Of a stretch of DNA of 8,739 bases, positions 1 through 4,901 are shown one piece after another. Each line of letters opens with the position of its first letter. Within the stretch, counting starts at the first letter, position 1. Both the position numbers and the translations under genes were made by a program. Below the pieces are notes generated by a model that was given only the letters and a program-made list of their open reading frames with translations, was not told where the DNA came from and did no database searches. Where the stretch lies: the NCBI GenBank assembly GCA_041485845.1, contig JBGPKH010000370.1:1-8739 (forward strand), in the 5' to 3' direction. Source of the stretch: OMOG01 sp041485845. Its GTDB lineage: Bacteria > Acidobacteriota > Terriglobia > Bryobacterales > Bryobacteraceae.

Positions 1-153
1 GATCGAATCGAAGGCCCGGAACTGCACCTTCGCGTTGTGCTTGCTCAGCACCTTGGTGATCGCCGCCGTCAGCGTGGTCTTGCCGTGGTCAATGTGACCG
101 ATCGTGCCGATGTTCACGTGCGGCTTGCTGCGGTCGAATTTTTCCTTTGCCAT
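1..153 (-). CDS. tuf: Elongation factor Tu, N-terminal 51 codons (runs off the left edge)
   Basis: EF-Tu is the cytoplasmic GTPase that brings aminoacyl-tRNA to the ribosome. The visible start, MAKEKFDRSKPHVNIGTIGH, followed by the P-loop GHIDHGKTT (residues 19-27), is diagnostic. The last visible residues (VQFRAFDSI) run into the switch I region, and the gene continues beyond position 1. The start is ATG at 153-151, with an AAAAGG Shine-Dalgarno at 166-161 and a 7-nt spacer. It lies 45 nt downstream of tRNA-Thr on the same strand, the usual tRNA-tuf arrangement, so it is probably transcribed from the promoter upstream of tRNA-Tyr. A T5 run just after the tRNA-Thr CCA could aid processing or partial attenuation, but that is inference. 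Identity is essentially certain; whether the genome has a second tuf copy cannot be seen here. Confidence 0.98.
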   Translation of the reverse strand, partial: MAKEKFDRSKPHVNIGTIGHIDHGKTTLTAAITKVLSKHNAKVQFRAFDSI

Positions 154-198
154 GCTCGAACCTTTTACCTGTCAGGATTGTGAACAGGGAAGAAAAAC

Positions 199-274
<76 letters not shown>

Positions 275-358
275 TGAACCCGATGGCCGCCTCTGCCACA
301 ACGGCCTTGCCCGAAGCTGCGAACCACGCAACCCTAACACACAGTTTACAAAACCCCA

Positions 359-446
359 TGGTGGACGGGGGAGGATTCGAACCTCCGTAGCTCCAAGGAG
401 CGACAGGTTTACAGCCTGTTGCCATTAACCGCTCGGCCACCCGTCC
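359..446 (-). tRNA. tRNA-Tyr (anticodon GUA), class II, CCA encoded
   Basis: The minus strand folds into a tRNA with a long variable arm. The acceptor GGACGGG (446-440) pairs with CCCGTCC (369-363), followed by discriminator A at 362 and CCA at 361-359. The anticodon stem ACAGG/CCTGT encloses loop CTGTAAA, giving anticodon GTA (Tyr). The extended variable arm contains a GCTCC/GGAGC stem, as expected for bacterial tRNA-Tyr. The T-arm GGAGG/CCTCC encloses TTCGAAT. It is the first gene of the tRNA-tuf unit. The 84-nt spacer to tRNA-Thr (275-358) shows no tRNA fold. Confidence 0.97.
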
Positions 447-454
447 AGACCACT

Positions 455-493
455 CCGCGCAATGAGCACACCAAAGCGGGGCTCACAATGCGG
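455..493 (-). promoter_or_regulatory. Leader of the tRNA-tuf transcript: boxA-like motif and imperfect hairpin
   Basis: Between the predicted start and tRNA-Tyr, the minus strand reads TGCTCATTGC (468-459). This matches 7 of the first 8 bases of the classic boxA antitermination element (TGCTCTTTAACA), which is known to bind NusB/NusE in rRNA leaders. The same stretch can form a broken stem: TGAGC/GCTCA (485-481 with 467-463), extended by CCGC/GCGG (493-490 with 458-455) across a mismatched internal loop. The motif could equally be chance, since boxA is short and degenerate. Confidence 0.25.
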
Positions 494-503
494 GGAAACT
501 ATA

Positions 504-533
504 AGCATACATGGATGAGACGTTCCACCGCAA
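504..533 (-). promoter_or_regulatory. Candidate sigma-70 promoter for the tRNA-Tyr/tRNA-Thr/tuf operon
   Basis: On the minus strand, TTGCGG (533-528) and TATGCT (509-504) are separated by 18 nt. This predicts a transcript start near 497, about 50 nt before tRNA-Tyr. The -35 box matches TTGACA at three of six positions and the -10 box matches TATAAT at four of six. A second -10-like hexamer, TATAGT (503-498), overlaps but has no good -35. Placement supports the call more than box quality does. Confidence 0.45.
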
Positions 534-568
534 CTCCGATTAGGCCGGAACGCGCGCGCAGGCCCGGT

Positions 569-706
569 TCAGCGCTTGCGCAGCGCCGCCTCCGCGCGGG
601 CTATTGCGTGCTCGAGGTTCGCCGGCCGGGCGGCGTTGATCTCCTCCAGCTTCCTGCAACGCGCGGGTGGACCATAAATAGCTTTGCCCGGCCAACCGCG
701 CCGCAT
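569..706 (-). CDS. Possible 45-residue ORF or gene remnant, unrecognised
   Basis: Read from ATG at 706-704, the product begins MRRGWPGKAIYGPPARC and ends ANLEHAIARAEAALRKR. The C-terminal half (KLEEINAARPANLEHAIARA) looks like a real charged amphipathic helix pair, which is why it is listed. There is no convincing ribosome binding site. The frame stays open further upstream, through the poly-C side of the G10 run, to another ATG at 754, so the gene could start earlier or be the tail of a decayed gene. I do not recognise a family. It could easily be a chance ORF in GC-rich DNA. Confidence 0.2.
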   Translation of the reverse strand: MRRGWPGKAIYGPPARCRKLEEINAARPANLEHAIARAEAALRKR

Positions 707-717
707 CTCGCGGGTGT

Positions 718-758
718 TTGTGTGGGGGGGGGGCCCGGCGCCACCGCCAGCCACACAA
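718..758. repeat. 8-bp inverted repeat enclosing a ten-G run
   Basis: TTGTGTGG (718-725) is the exact reverse complement of CCACACAA (751-758). The 25-nt loop contains most of a homopolymer of ten G (724-733) followed by a GC-rich stretch. The right arm ends two bases before the -35-like TTAAAG of the small plus-strand gene. The arms could be an operator or a hairpin. No T-run follows on either strand, so it does not look like an intrinsic terminator. Confidence 0.45.
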
Positions 759-760
759 GG

Positions 761-790
761 TTAAAGGACCCTTATACCTGTTTTTATGCT
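761..790 (+). promoter_or_regulatory. Possible promoter for the small plus-strand gene at 815
   Basis: TTAAAG (761-766) and TATGCT (785-790) are separated by 18 nt, predicting a start near 797. The same -10 hexamer is proposed for the tRNA-tuf promoter on the other strand. The stretch is clearly AT-rich against its surroundings. A short palindrome, GCTAT-AG-ATAGC (788-799), overlaps the -10 box and could bind a regulator. The -35 match is weak. Confidence 0.35.
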
Positions 791-814
791 ATAGATAGCT
801 CAGAGGTCATACGC

Positions 815-979
815 ATGGCGATGGCAATGGAGTTGATGGAGCCGCCAGTGGCCGCAGACCCCGCCGTTGAGCCGGAGTCGCGGGAAGCGTTGCTGCGCAC
901 GCAGTGCCAGGAGCGGGAAGCCGCCGAGTTCATCGTGCGCCAGGTATTGGAACGGGGCGCGACGTTTAGGGACGAATAG
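815..979 (+). CDS. Small acidic protein, 54 residues, unrecognised
   Basis: I do not recognise a family. The product begins MAMAMELMEPPVAADPAVEP, a Pro/Ala/Glu-rich and probably disordered start. It continues with a helix-prone segment of about 22 residues (ESREALLRTQ through VRQVL) and ends RGATFRDE. It has one cysteine (Cys31), no signal peptide and no membrane segment, so it is probably cytoplasmic. The start at 815 is chosen because AGAGG (802-806) sits 8 nt upstream; ATG codons at 821 and 827 are spaced less well. Third codon positions are strongly G/C, as in the neighbours, and a promoter-like sequence lies upstream. It converges on the DUF4252 gene with only 10 bp between the stops and no visible terminator. 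It is the only complete gene candidate on the plus strand. Its opposite orientation and weak composition leave real doubt. Confidence 0.45.
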   Translation: MAMAMELMEPPVAADPAVEPESREALLRTQCQEREAAEFIVRQVLERGATFRDE

Positions 980-989
980 GCGCAAGCCG

Positions 990-1532
990 TCAGTCGAGCT
1001 TCCTGGGCTTGGGGGACGGGATCGCTTCCAGCTTGGGAAGGCCGAAATGGCCGCTCATGCCGGCCAGCGAATCGAGATCGACCGGTCCGGCGATGTTGAC
1101 CACGGTCAGTTCTTTCGGCGCTGCCGCGAGGATGGCAACGCCGTTGACCTTCTTGTCCACGTTGCGGACGTAGACTTCGGCGGTCTCTCCGTCCCCGGCG
1201 CTTTTGATGCCGACAATGCGCGACCACTCGGGGGCGCGCAACTGGGCGCGGACGCGCTCGAGATCGGCCGGCGAATAACCGCCCTCGCTTTTGAACGAGA
1301 AGGTCCTCACGTAGATGCCCTCGAGGCCGGCAATCAGTTTCTTGACTTGAGCTTCGTCCGGATCCTTGCCGTCCAGGAACTTCGCGGCGAACTGCAGCGT
1401 GGAAGCGTTCAGCGAAATATCCACCATATCGGCGGCCTTGGACTCCAGGTGATCCAGATTGAACTTGAATTGCTGTGCCGGAAGAGTTGAGACCACCGAG
1501 AAGACCAGCAGGCAGGCTGCGGCGGTCTTCAC
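990..1532 (-). CDS. Exported DUF4252-family protein, last gene of the ECF sigma operon
   Basis: The 180-residue product starts with a signal peptide (MKTAAACLLVFSVVSTLPAQ, cleavage probably near residue 20). It continues with a region that resembles DUF4252: FNLDHLESKAADMVDISLNA (residues 24-43), a LIAGLEGIYVRTFSF block (66-80) and a WSRIVG...TAEVYVR...GVAILAAAPKELTVVNIAG block (103-149). DUF4252 proteins are known from Acidobacteria and Bacteroidetes; the biochemical function is unknown. The tail is basic and proline-rich (IPSPKPRKLD). The start is GTG at 1532-1530, overlapping the upstream TGA as GTGA, with AGAGG (1544-1540) 7 nt upstream inside the preceding gene. Translation is therefore probably coupled. 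The context suggests a periplasmic partner or output of the sigma factor system. The family call is by eye. Confidence 0.8.
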   Translation of the reverse strand: MKTAAACLLVFSVVSTLPAQQFKFNLDHLESKAADMVDISLNASTLQFAAKFLDGKDPDEAQVKKLIAGLEGIYVRTFSFKSEGGYSPADLERVRAQLRAPEWSRIVGIKSAGDGETAEVYVRNVDKKVNGVAILAAAPKELTVVNIAGPVDLDSLAGMSGHFGLPKLEAIPSPKPRKLD

Positions 1533-1825
1533 GGTCTTGCCTCTTTCACGTGAGATTGAATGTGGTTCAGTTGCCCGGCGGTGATGCGCATGGCCAGCAT
1601 CACGCGCTCCTTGGCCAGCATGCCCTGATGCCGCCGATAAGCGGCGCCTCCGCCCAGGATCACCAGAACGGCCGCCGCGGCCGGCAACCAGCGCGGCAGC
1701 ACGAACACGCGGCGGCGCGGCGCGATAGCGCCGCGAGCGGCCGCGGCCGCGACCCGCTCGGCGAAGCCCGGCGACGGATCTTTCCGCTCCAGGGCTTGTT
1801 TGAGTTCCTTCTCTAACCAGTCCAT
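1529..1825 (-). CDS. Single-span membrane protein, probable anti-sigma factor of the ECF sigma
   Basis: The 98-residue product has a charged cytoplasmic N-terminus (MDWLEKELKQALERKDPSPGF, then an Ala-rich stretch to about residue 30). A basic stop-transfer-like patch PRRRVFVLPR (36-45) precedes one hydrophobic span (about 46-63). A C-terminal periplasmic helix of about 35 residues follows, rich in His, Gln and charges. Position directly after an ECF sigma gene plus this topology is the classic anti-sigma layout. It has no HxxxCxxC zinc motif and no cysteine at all, so it is not a ZAS-type anti-sigma. The start ATG (1825-1823) shares one base with the sigma stop (TGATG), with GGGAG (1837-1833) 7 nt upstream. 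The anti-sigma role is inferred from context, and the protein is short for the role. Confidence 0.7.
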   Translation of the reverse strand: MDWLEKELKQALERKDPSPGFAERVAAAAARGAIAPRRRVFVLPRWLPAAAAVLVILGGGAAYRRHQGMLAKERVMLAMRITAGQLNHIQSHVKEARP

Positions 1826-2346
1826 CAGATTTCTCCCACGCCGCGCCGCTGCAGCTTTTCCCGCAGCAGCGCCAGCGAGCGCTGCAAGTGGCTTTTGACC
1901 GTCCCGAGGGGCATTTCCAGCACCTCCGCGATCTCCGCCGGATCCAAATCTTCCTGATACCGCATCACCATCACCATGCGCGGCGCTTCGGGCAGCGTCG
2001 CAACCAGCCGCCGCAGGACTTCGCGGAGCATCGGATCGTGCGCGACCGAGCGGGCCGCGGGCTCGGCGACCTCCTCCAAGGCGACCTGGGGCCGCCGTTT
2101 TCTGCGCCGTGCCGCATCGATGGCGCGCTGCGCCGCGACCTTGCGCAGCCAGAACGACGCATGGGCCGCCGACTTGATGTCGTCGAGATGGCGATGCAGC
2201 GTCAGAAACACCTCCTGCGAAACCTCTTCGGCGAGCTCTCGGTCGTGGAGGAAGTGATAGGACAGACTGAAGACCATGGACTGGTGCTCCCGCACCAGGT
2301 CGGCAAAGTCTAATCCGGTCTGTTCCACACTCTCCAGTACGATCAC
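1825..2346 (-). CDS. ECF-type RNA polymerase sigma factor (sigma-70 family)
   Basis: The 173-residue product has the two-domain ECF layout and the usual length. Region 2 spans about residues 14-82, with HDRELAEEVSQEVFLTLHRH in 2.1-2.2 and FWLRKVAAQRAIDAARRRKR in 2.3-2.4. Region 4 spans about 107-165, with LPEAPRMVMVMRYQEDLDPA and the helix-turn-helix AEIAEVLEMPLGTVKSHLQR. It should direct core RNA polymerase to its own promoter set, probably for an envelope signal given its neighbours. The start is GTG (2346-2344), overlapping the upstream stop as GTGA, with GGAAG (2355-2351) 4 nt upstream. I could not assign an ECF group. No GGAAC-type ECF promoter was found upstream of the operon, so autoregulation is not visible. 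Confidence 0.95.
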   Translation of the reverse strand: MIVLESVEQTGLDFADLVREHQSMVFSLSYHFLHDRELAEEVSQEVFLTLHRHLDDIKSAAHASFWLRKVAAQRAIDAARRRKRRPQVALEEVAEPAARSVAHDPMLREVLRRLVATLPEAPRMVMVMRYQEDLDPAEIAEVLEMPLGTVKSHLQRSLALLREKLQRRGVGEI

Positions 2347-3179
2347 TTGTCTTCCATGGCGTAGGCTATGTTGCTGGTCACGTCGGCCCGGCGGAAATCG
2401 CTGTTCACCATGGACACGGAAATCTTCCGCTTATAGAAGAATACCGCCCGCACGTCGAATTCTCCGCCGTAGCTGACCGGGAACCACACCCCGTCGGCGA
2501 ACTTCTGGTACGACACGGAGAAGCCCAGGCCGCGGATGTTGGTGCCCAGCAGGATCTTGACGGCCATAGGGATTTTCCAGGCCAGGTTGGTGTTGATGAG
2601 CACGGGCTGGTACTCGGCGGCGTCAATCAGCGCCTCTCCCTTCCATGGCATGCTGTCTTCCTCGGAATGCTGGTGCGGTTTGGGCTCGAAGGCCACCCGG
2701 TAGACTTCGCGGCCCCTATAGGTTTCGACGCCTTTGAGCTTGAAGTTGTACCTCATCTGTTGGTGGTAGGTGAGGGGGAAGAGGTCGTGGGCGATGCCGT
2801 CGCGGGAGTTCTCGTCGTTGGTCATGTCGTTGGACATGTCGTCGAGCAGCTCGCCATCGATGTCCAGTCCTTTGTACTGGTACTTGGGTTTGTCGTAGGC
2901 CACTTCCCTGCCGTGGTCTCCATACTTGCCCGCGAAACTCGTCAACTGCTTGTGGATGCCGCGCACCTTTGGGGCAATGGCGTATTCGCGATGCTCTTCG
3001 CGCGCCAGTTTACCGTTGCCGCGGATCATGCGGAGGAGCTGCTTCTGGTTGTAGATCCAGTCCTTACGCGCGTCCTGGGACTTGGCCTGGTTGCGACCCA
3101 CGCGGGACATGATCTGGTCGATATCGGGGGGCTGCGCCAGGGCGCAGCCGCATGCGGCGAACAAGAAGAGAAGCTTCAT
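2343..3179 (-). CDS. Exported protein resembling LolA/RseB-type lipoprotein-binding folds, first gene of the ECF operon
   Basis: The 278-residue product starts with a short signal peptide (MKLLFLFAACGCALAQ, cleavage probably after residue 15). The FAAC stretch is a poor lipobox, so a lipoprotein is possible but less likely. The mature part alternates beta-strand-like segments ending in a typical LolA/RseB pattern. This is YRGREVYRVAFEPK (154-167), MPWKGEALIDAAEYQPV (177-193), then SVSYQKFADGVWFPVSYGGEFDVR (221-244). That pattern is the 'convert, fix a residue, test against' motif of outer-membrane lipoprotein-sorting-like proteins. An acidic insert LLDDMSNDMTNDENSRDG (111-128) stands out. The start at 3179 is chosen because AGGTGG (3192-3187) lies 7 nt upstream; an in-frame ATG at 3185 is too close. 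Its stop overlaps the sigma start. RseB proteins tune anti-sigma factors, so a sensor role is a reasonable inference and not shown. Confidence 0.7.
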   Translation of the reverse strand: MKLLFLFAACGCALAQPPDIDQIMSRVGRNQAKSQDARKDWIYNQKQLLRMIRGNGKLAREEHREYAIAPKVRGIHKQLTSFAGKYGDHGREVAYDKPKYQYKGLDIDGELLDDMSNDMTNDENSRDGIAHDLFPLTYHQQMRYNFKLKGVETYRGREVYRVAFEPKPHQHSEEDSMPWKGEALIDAAEYQPVLINTNLAWKIPMAVKILLGTNIRGLGFSVSYQKFADGVWFPVSYGGEFDVRAVFFYKRKISVSMVNSDFRRADVTSNIAYAMEDK

Positions 3180-3239
3180 GGCCATTCCACCTATCGATCC
3201 ATACGACGGGGGAATGGCGGGAGAACGCAACTTGTGGCG

Positions 3240-3304
3240 GACCGCTCCCTTCGGTCGCGGCTCGGCGAGCCGTGGTTACAGAACCGCGACCAAAGGGAGC
3301 GGTC
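3240..3304. repeat. 65-bp palindromic element (21-bp arms, one mismatch)
   Basis: The left arm (3240-3260, starting GACCGCTCCCTT) and the right arm (3284-3304, ending AAGGGAGCGGTC) are reverse complements at 20 of 21 positions. The 23-nt centre holds two alternative small hairpins. One is CGGCTC/GAGCCG (3258-3263 with 3267-3272). The other is CGTGGTT/AACCGCG (3271-3277 with 3282-3288), with one T-G pair. Both borrow bases from the long arms, so the element can switch between one long stem and two short ones. It lies 22 bp after the ConA-like gene stop and 60 bp before the operon start on the minus strand. No T-run follows on either strand. It resembles REP/MITE-like dispersed palindromes. Confidence 0.8.
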
Positions 3305-3325
3305 AGAACGGTTGTTTCATTAGCG

Positions 3326-3979
3326 TTAGGGCGCCACGCGCAGATTGGCGAAGTAGCCGTCGGTGCCAGGGCCGATCCACAGGGCGACGGCACCCTTGGC
3401 GGGGGCGAGTTTCAAGTCGTTGACGATCAGGCAGGGCTGCTCGGCGCCGTTGACATAGAGGCGGGCCTTGGCGCCGGAGACGGTGATCTTCACCTTAGTC
3501 CAGGCGGCGGATTCGAGATCCACGTAGGACTCGTAGAGGCCGGGCGTTTCCTGCCGGGTGCGCTGCCAGGGCCAATCGGGAAACGATACATACTGCGCGG
3601 AGTGGTTGCGGCGGAGCTGATCCTCCGCGCGGCCGTTGGTGGGGCGCAGGTAGAACAGCTCGAACTTCGGGGCGTCGGGCTGAACGCGGAAGGCGATGCC
3701 GATGAATCCGCGCGCGGCGTCGTTGGCGCCCGCGGCGGGCGATCCGGCGAGATCCCCTTCGATGGCGCCGTCCTGGAGACCGGAACCGTCCACGATGGCG
3801 AAGGTCTCGCCCTGCGGGCCGGGCGTCCCGGTAAGGTGGATGGCCTGCCTGCCGCGGTAGGAGGCAGCGTCGGCCTTGACGTGGTGGAGCTTGAGCTTGT
3901 CGAGGGACTGGCCGGGGGCGGAAGAAGCCCCCGGCAGAAGCGACAGGATGGCCAGGGAGGCGAGCGGCAGGGTCTTCAT
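3326..3979 (-). CDS. Exported concanavalin-A-like (LamG/DUF1080-type) protein
   Basis: The 217-residue product has a signal peptide (MKTLPLASLAILSLLPGASS, cleavage near residue 24) and then one beta-sandwich-like domain. Landmarks are QAIHLTGTPG (45-54), GFIGIAFRV (91-99), FELFYLRPTNGRAEDQ (106-121), YVSFPDWPW (130-138), WTKVKITVSGAKARLYVNG (160-178) and GAVALWIGPGTDGYFANLRV (196-215). The order 'GFIGIAF, strand, KVKI..ARLYVNG, GYFANLRV' is typical of concanavalin-A-like lectin/glucanase folds such as those annotated LamG or DUF1080. No catalytic residues can be assigned, so a carbohydrate-binding or polysaccharide-related periplasmic role is inference. The start at 3979 is chosen because it begins a clean signal peptide; an in-frame ATG at 4030 would overlap lipA. 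GGGAG lies very close to the start (1-nt spacer). It sits 34 nt after lipA and may share its transcript. Confidence 0.7.
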   Translation of the reverse strand: MKTLPLASLAILSLLPGASSAPGQSLDKLKLHHVKADAASYRGRQAIHLTGTPGPQGETFAIVDGSGLQDGAIEGDLAGSPAAGANDAARGFIGIAFRVQPDAPKFELFYLRPTNGRAEDQLRRNHSAQYVSFPDWPWQRTRQETPGLYESYVDLESAAWTKVKITVSGAKARLYVNGAEQPCLIVNDLKLAPAKGAVALWIGPGTDGYFANLRVAP

Positions 3980-4013
3980 ACTCCCAAGACGGACGAAGCG
4001 TGGCGAGGTTAGC

Positions 4014-4886
4014 CTACCCGCCGGCCGCATGCGAAGCGTGATAGGAGCTGCGGACCAGCGGGCCGGACTCCACGTGCCGGAAGCCCATTTCGTAACCCGC
4101 GGTGCGGAGATCCGCGAACTCGCCGGGGGTCGCGTAGCGCACGATGGGCAGGTGCTGGGGCGACGGACGCAGGTACTGGCCGAGCGTCAGAATATCCACG
4201 TGATGCGCGCGCAGATCGCGCATCACGGCAAGCACTTCCGCCGTGGTTTCGCCCAGCCCGAGCATCAGGCCCGACTTGGTGGGGGTGCCCGGCGCCACGT
4301 GTTTGGCGTGCGCCAGAACATCCAGAGACCGTTCGTAGCGCGCTCCCAGGCGCACCTGCCGGTAAAGGCGCGGCACGGTCTCGGTATTGTGGTTCAGGAC
4401 GTCGGGGGCGGCGGCCATCACGGTCTCGACGGGTGCGTGGCTGCCCTGGAAGTCGGGGATCAGGACCTCGATGCCGCAGCCCGGAATGCGCTCGCGAATG
4501 GCGTGGATGGTCAGGGCGAACAGTTCGGCGCCGCCATCCTCGCGGTCGTCGCGATTGACGCTGGTGATCACGGCGAACTTGAGGCCCATGGCCGCCACGG
4601 CTTCGGCCACGCGCTGCGGCTCGTCGTAGTCCACGGGCAGGGGCGCGCCCTTCTGGACGGCGCAGAATCCGCAGCGGCGCGTGCAGACGTTGCCCAGGAT
4701 CATGAAAGTGGCGGTGCGTTGGTTCCAGCACTCGCCTACGTTGGGGCAGGCCGCGCTCTCGCACACCGTGTGGAGTCGCAGGCGCTCGATGAGGACCTTG
4801 AGCTCGCGGTAGTTCTCGCCGGAAGGCGCGGGGGCGCGGAGCCACGGGGGGCGGGGTTCGAGCTTGGGGGCGATGGAGACGAGCAC
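4014..4886 (-). CDS. lipA: Lipoyl synthase (radical SAM)
   Basis: LipA inserts two sulfur atoms into protein-bound octanoyl groups to make lipoyl cofactor for pyruvate and 2-oxoglutarate dehydrogenases and the glycine cleavage system. The 290-residue length is normal. The auxiliary 4Fe-4S cluster ligands are Cys42, Cys47 and Cys53 (CESAACPNVGEC). The radical SAM ligands are Cys68, Cys72 and Cys75 (CTRRCGFC). Other family signatures are TSVNRDDREDGGAE (108-121), NHNTETVPRLY (165-175), TKSGLMLGLGET (203-214), LTLGQYLRPS (233-242) and the C-terminal RSSY (279-282), whose serine is known to ligate the auxiliary cluster. The start is GTG at 4886-4884, the first possible start after an in-frame TAA. 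It has no clear ribosome binding site, and a -10-like TAAAAT ends 9 nt upstream. No lipB is in the window. Confidence 0.98.
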   Translation of the reverse strand: MLVSIAPKLEPRPPWLRAPAPSGENYRELKVLIERLRLHTVCESAACPNVGECWNQRTATFMILGNVCTRRCGFCAVQKGAPLPVDYDEPQRVAEAVAAMGLKFAVITSVNRDDREDGGAELFALTIHAIRERIPGCGIEVLIPDFQGSHAPVETVMAAAPDVLNHNTETVPRLYRQVRLGARYERSLDVLAHAKHVAPGTPTKSGLMLGLGETTAEVLAVMRDLRAHHVDILTLGQYLRPSPQHLPIVRYATPGEFADLRTAGYEMGFRHVESGPLVRSSYHASHAAGG

Positions 4887-4895
4887 TCTAAGTTT

Positions 4896-4901
4896 ATTTT
4901 A
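4896..4901 (-). promoter_or_regulatory. -10-like hexamer TAAAAT just upstream of lipA
   Basis: TAAAAT (4901-4896, minus strand) ends 9 nt before the lipA GTG. If it is the -10 box, transcription would begin about 2-4 nt before the start codon, giving an almost leaderless message, which fits the lack of a Shine-Dalgarno. No good -35 is visible. The rest of the gap (4902-5121) holds no gene. It contains a small hairpin GCATCG-TCCG-CGATGC (5084-5099), 22 bp past the NHL gene stop, with no T-run. Confidence 0.4.

Larger units (their letters stand above)
447..814. other. Gene-poor gap of 368 bp between tRNA-Tyr and the small plus-strand gene
   Basis: From left to right this stretch holds the tRNA-operon leader and promoter (to about 533), a possible tiny minus-strand ORF (569-706), a run of ten G at 724-733, an inverted repeat around that run, and a promoter-like sequence for the small plus-strand gene (761-790). 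I see no RNA gene, no recognisable protein longer than about 45 residues, and no insertion-sequence end. Confidence 0.6.

Noticed and set aside
275..358. A possible third tRNA between tRNA-Tyr and tRNA-Thr
   Set aside because: The 84 bp do not contain a GTTCRA T-loop, a CCA end or a pairing acceptor stem on either strand.
788..815. A tRNA-like D-arm fragment (TAGCTCAG) upstream of the small plus-strand gene
   Set aside because: No acceptor stem, anticodon arm or T-arm can be built around it, so the resemblance is a short chance match.
1736..1760. GC-rich palindromic CGGCCGCGGCCG stretch in the anti-sigma candidate gene
   Set aside because: It encodes the poly-Ala/Arg segment and is explained by alanine codons in a GC-rich genome.
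3180..3239. ECF-type autoregulatory promoter upstream of the ECF operon
   Set aside because: I looked for a GGAAC-like -35 with a CGTC/TCTA-like -10 at 16-17 nt. A CGTC occurs, but no GGAAC-like element sits at the right distance. TTGCGT with TATGGA has a 21-nt spacer, too long for sigma-70.
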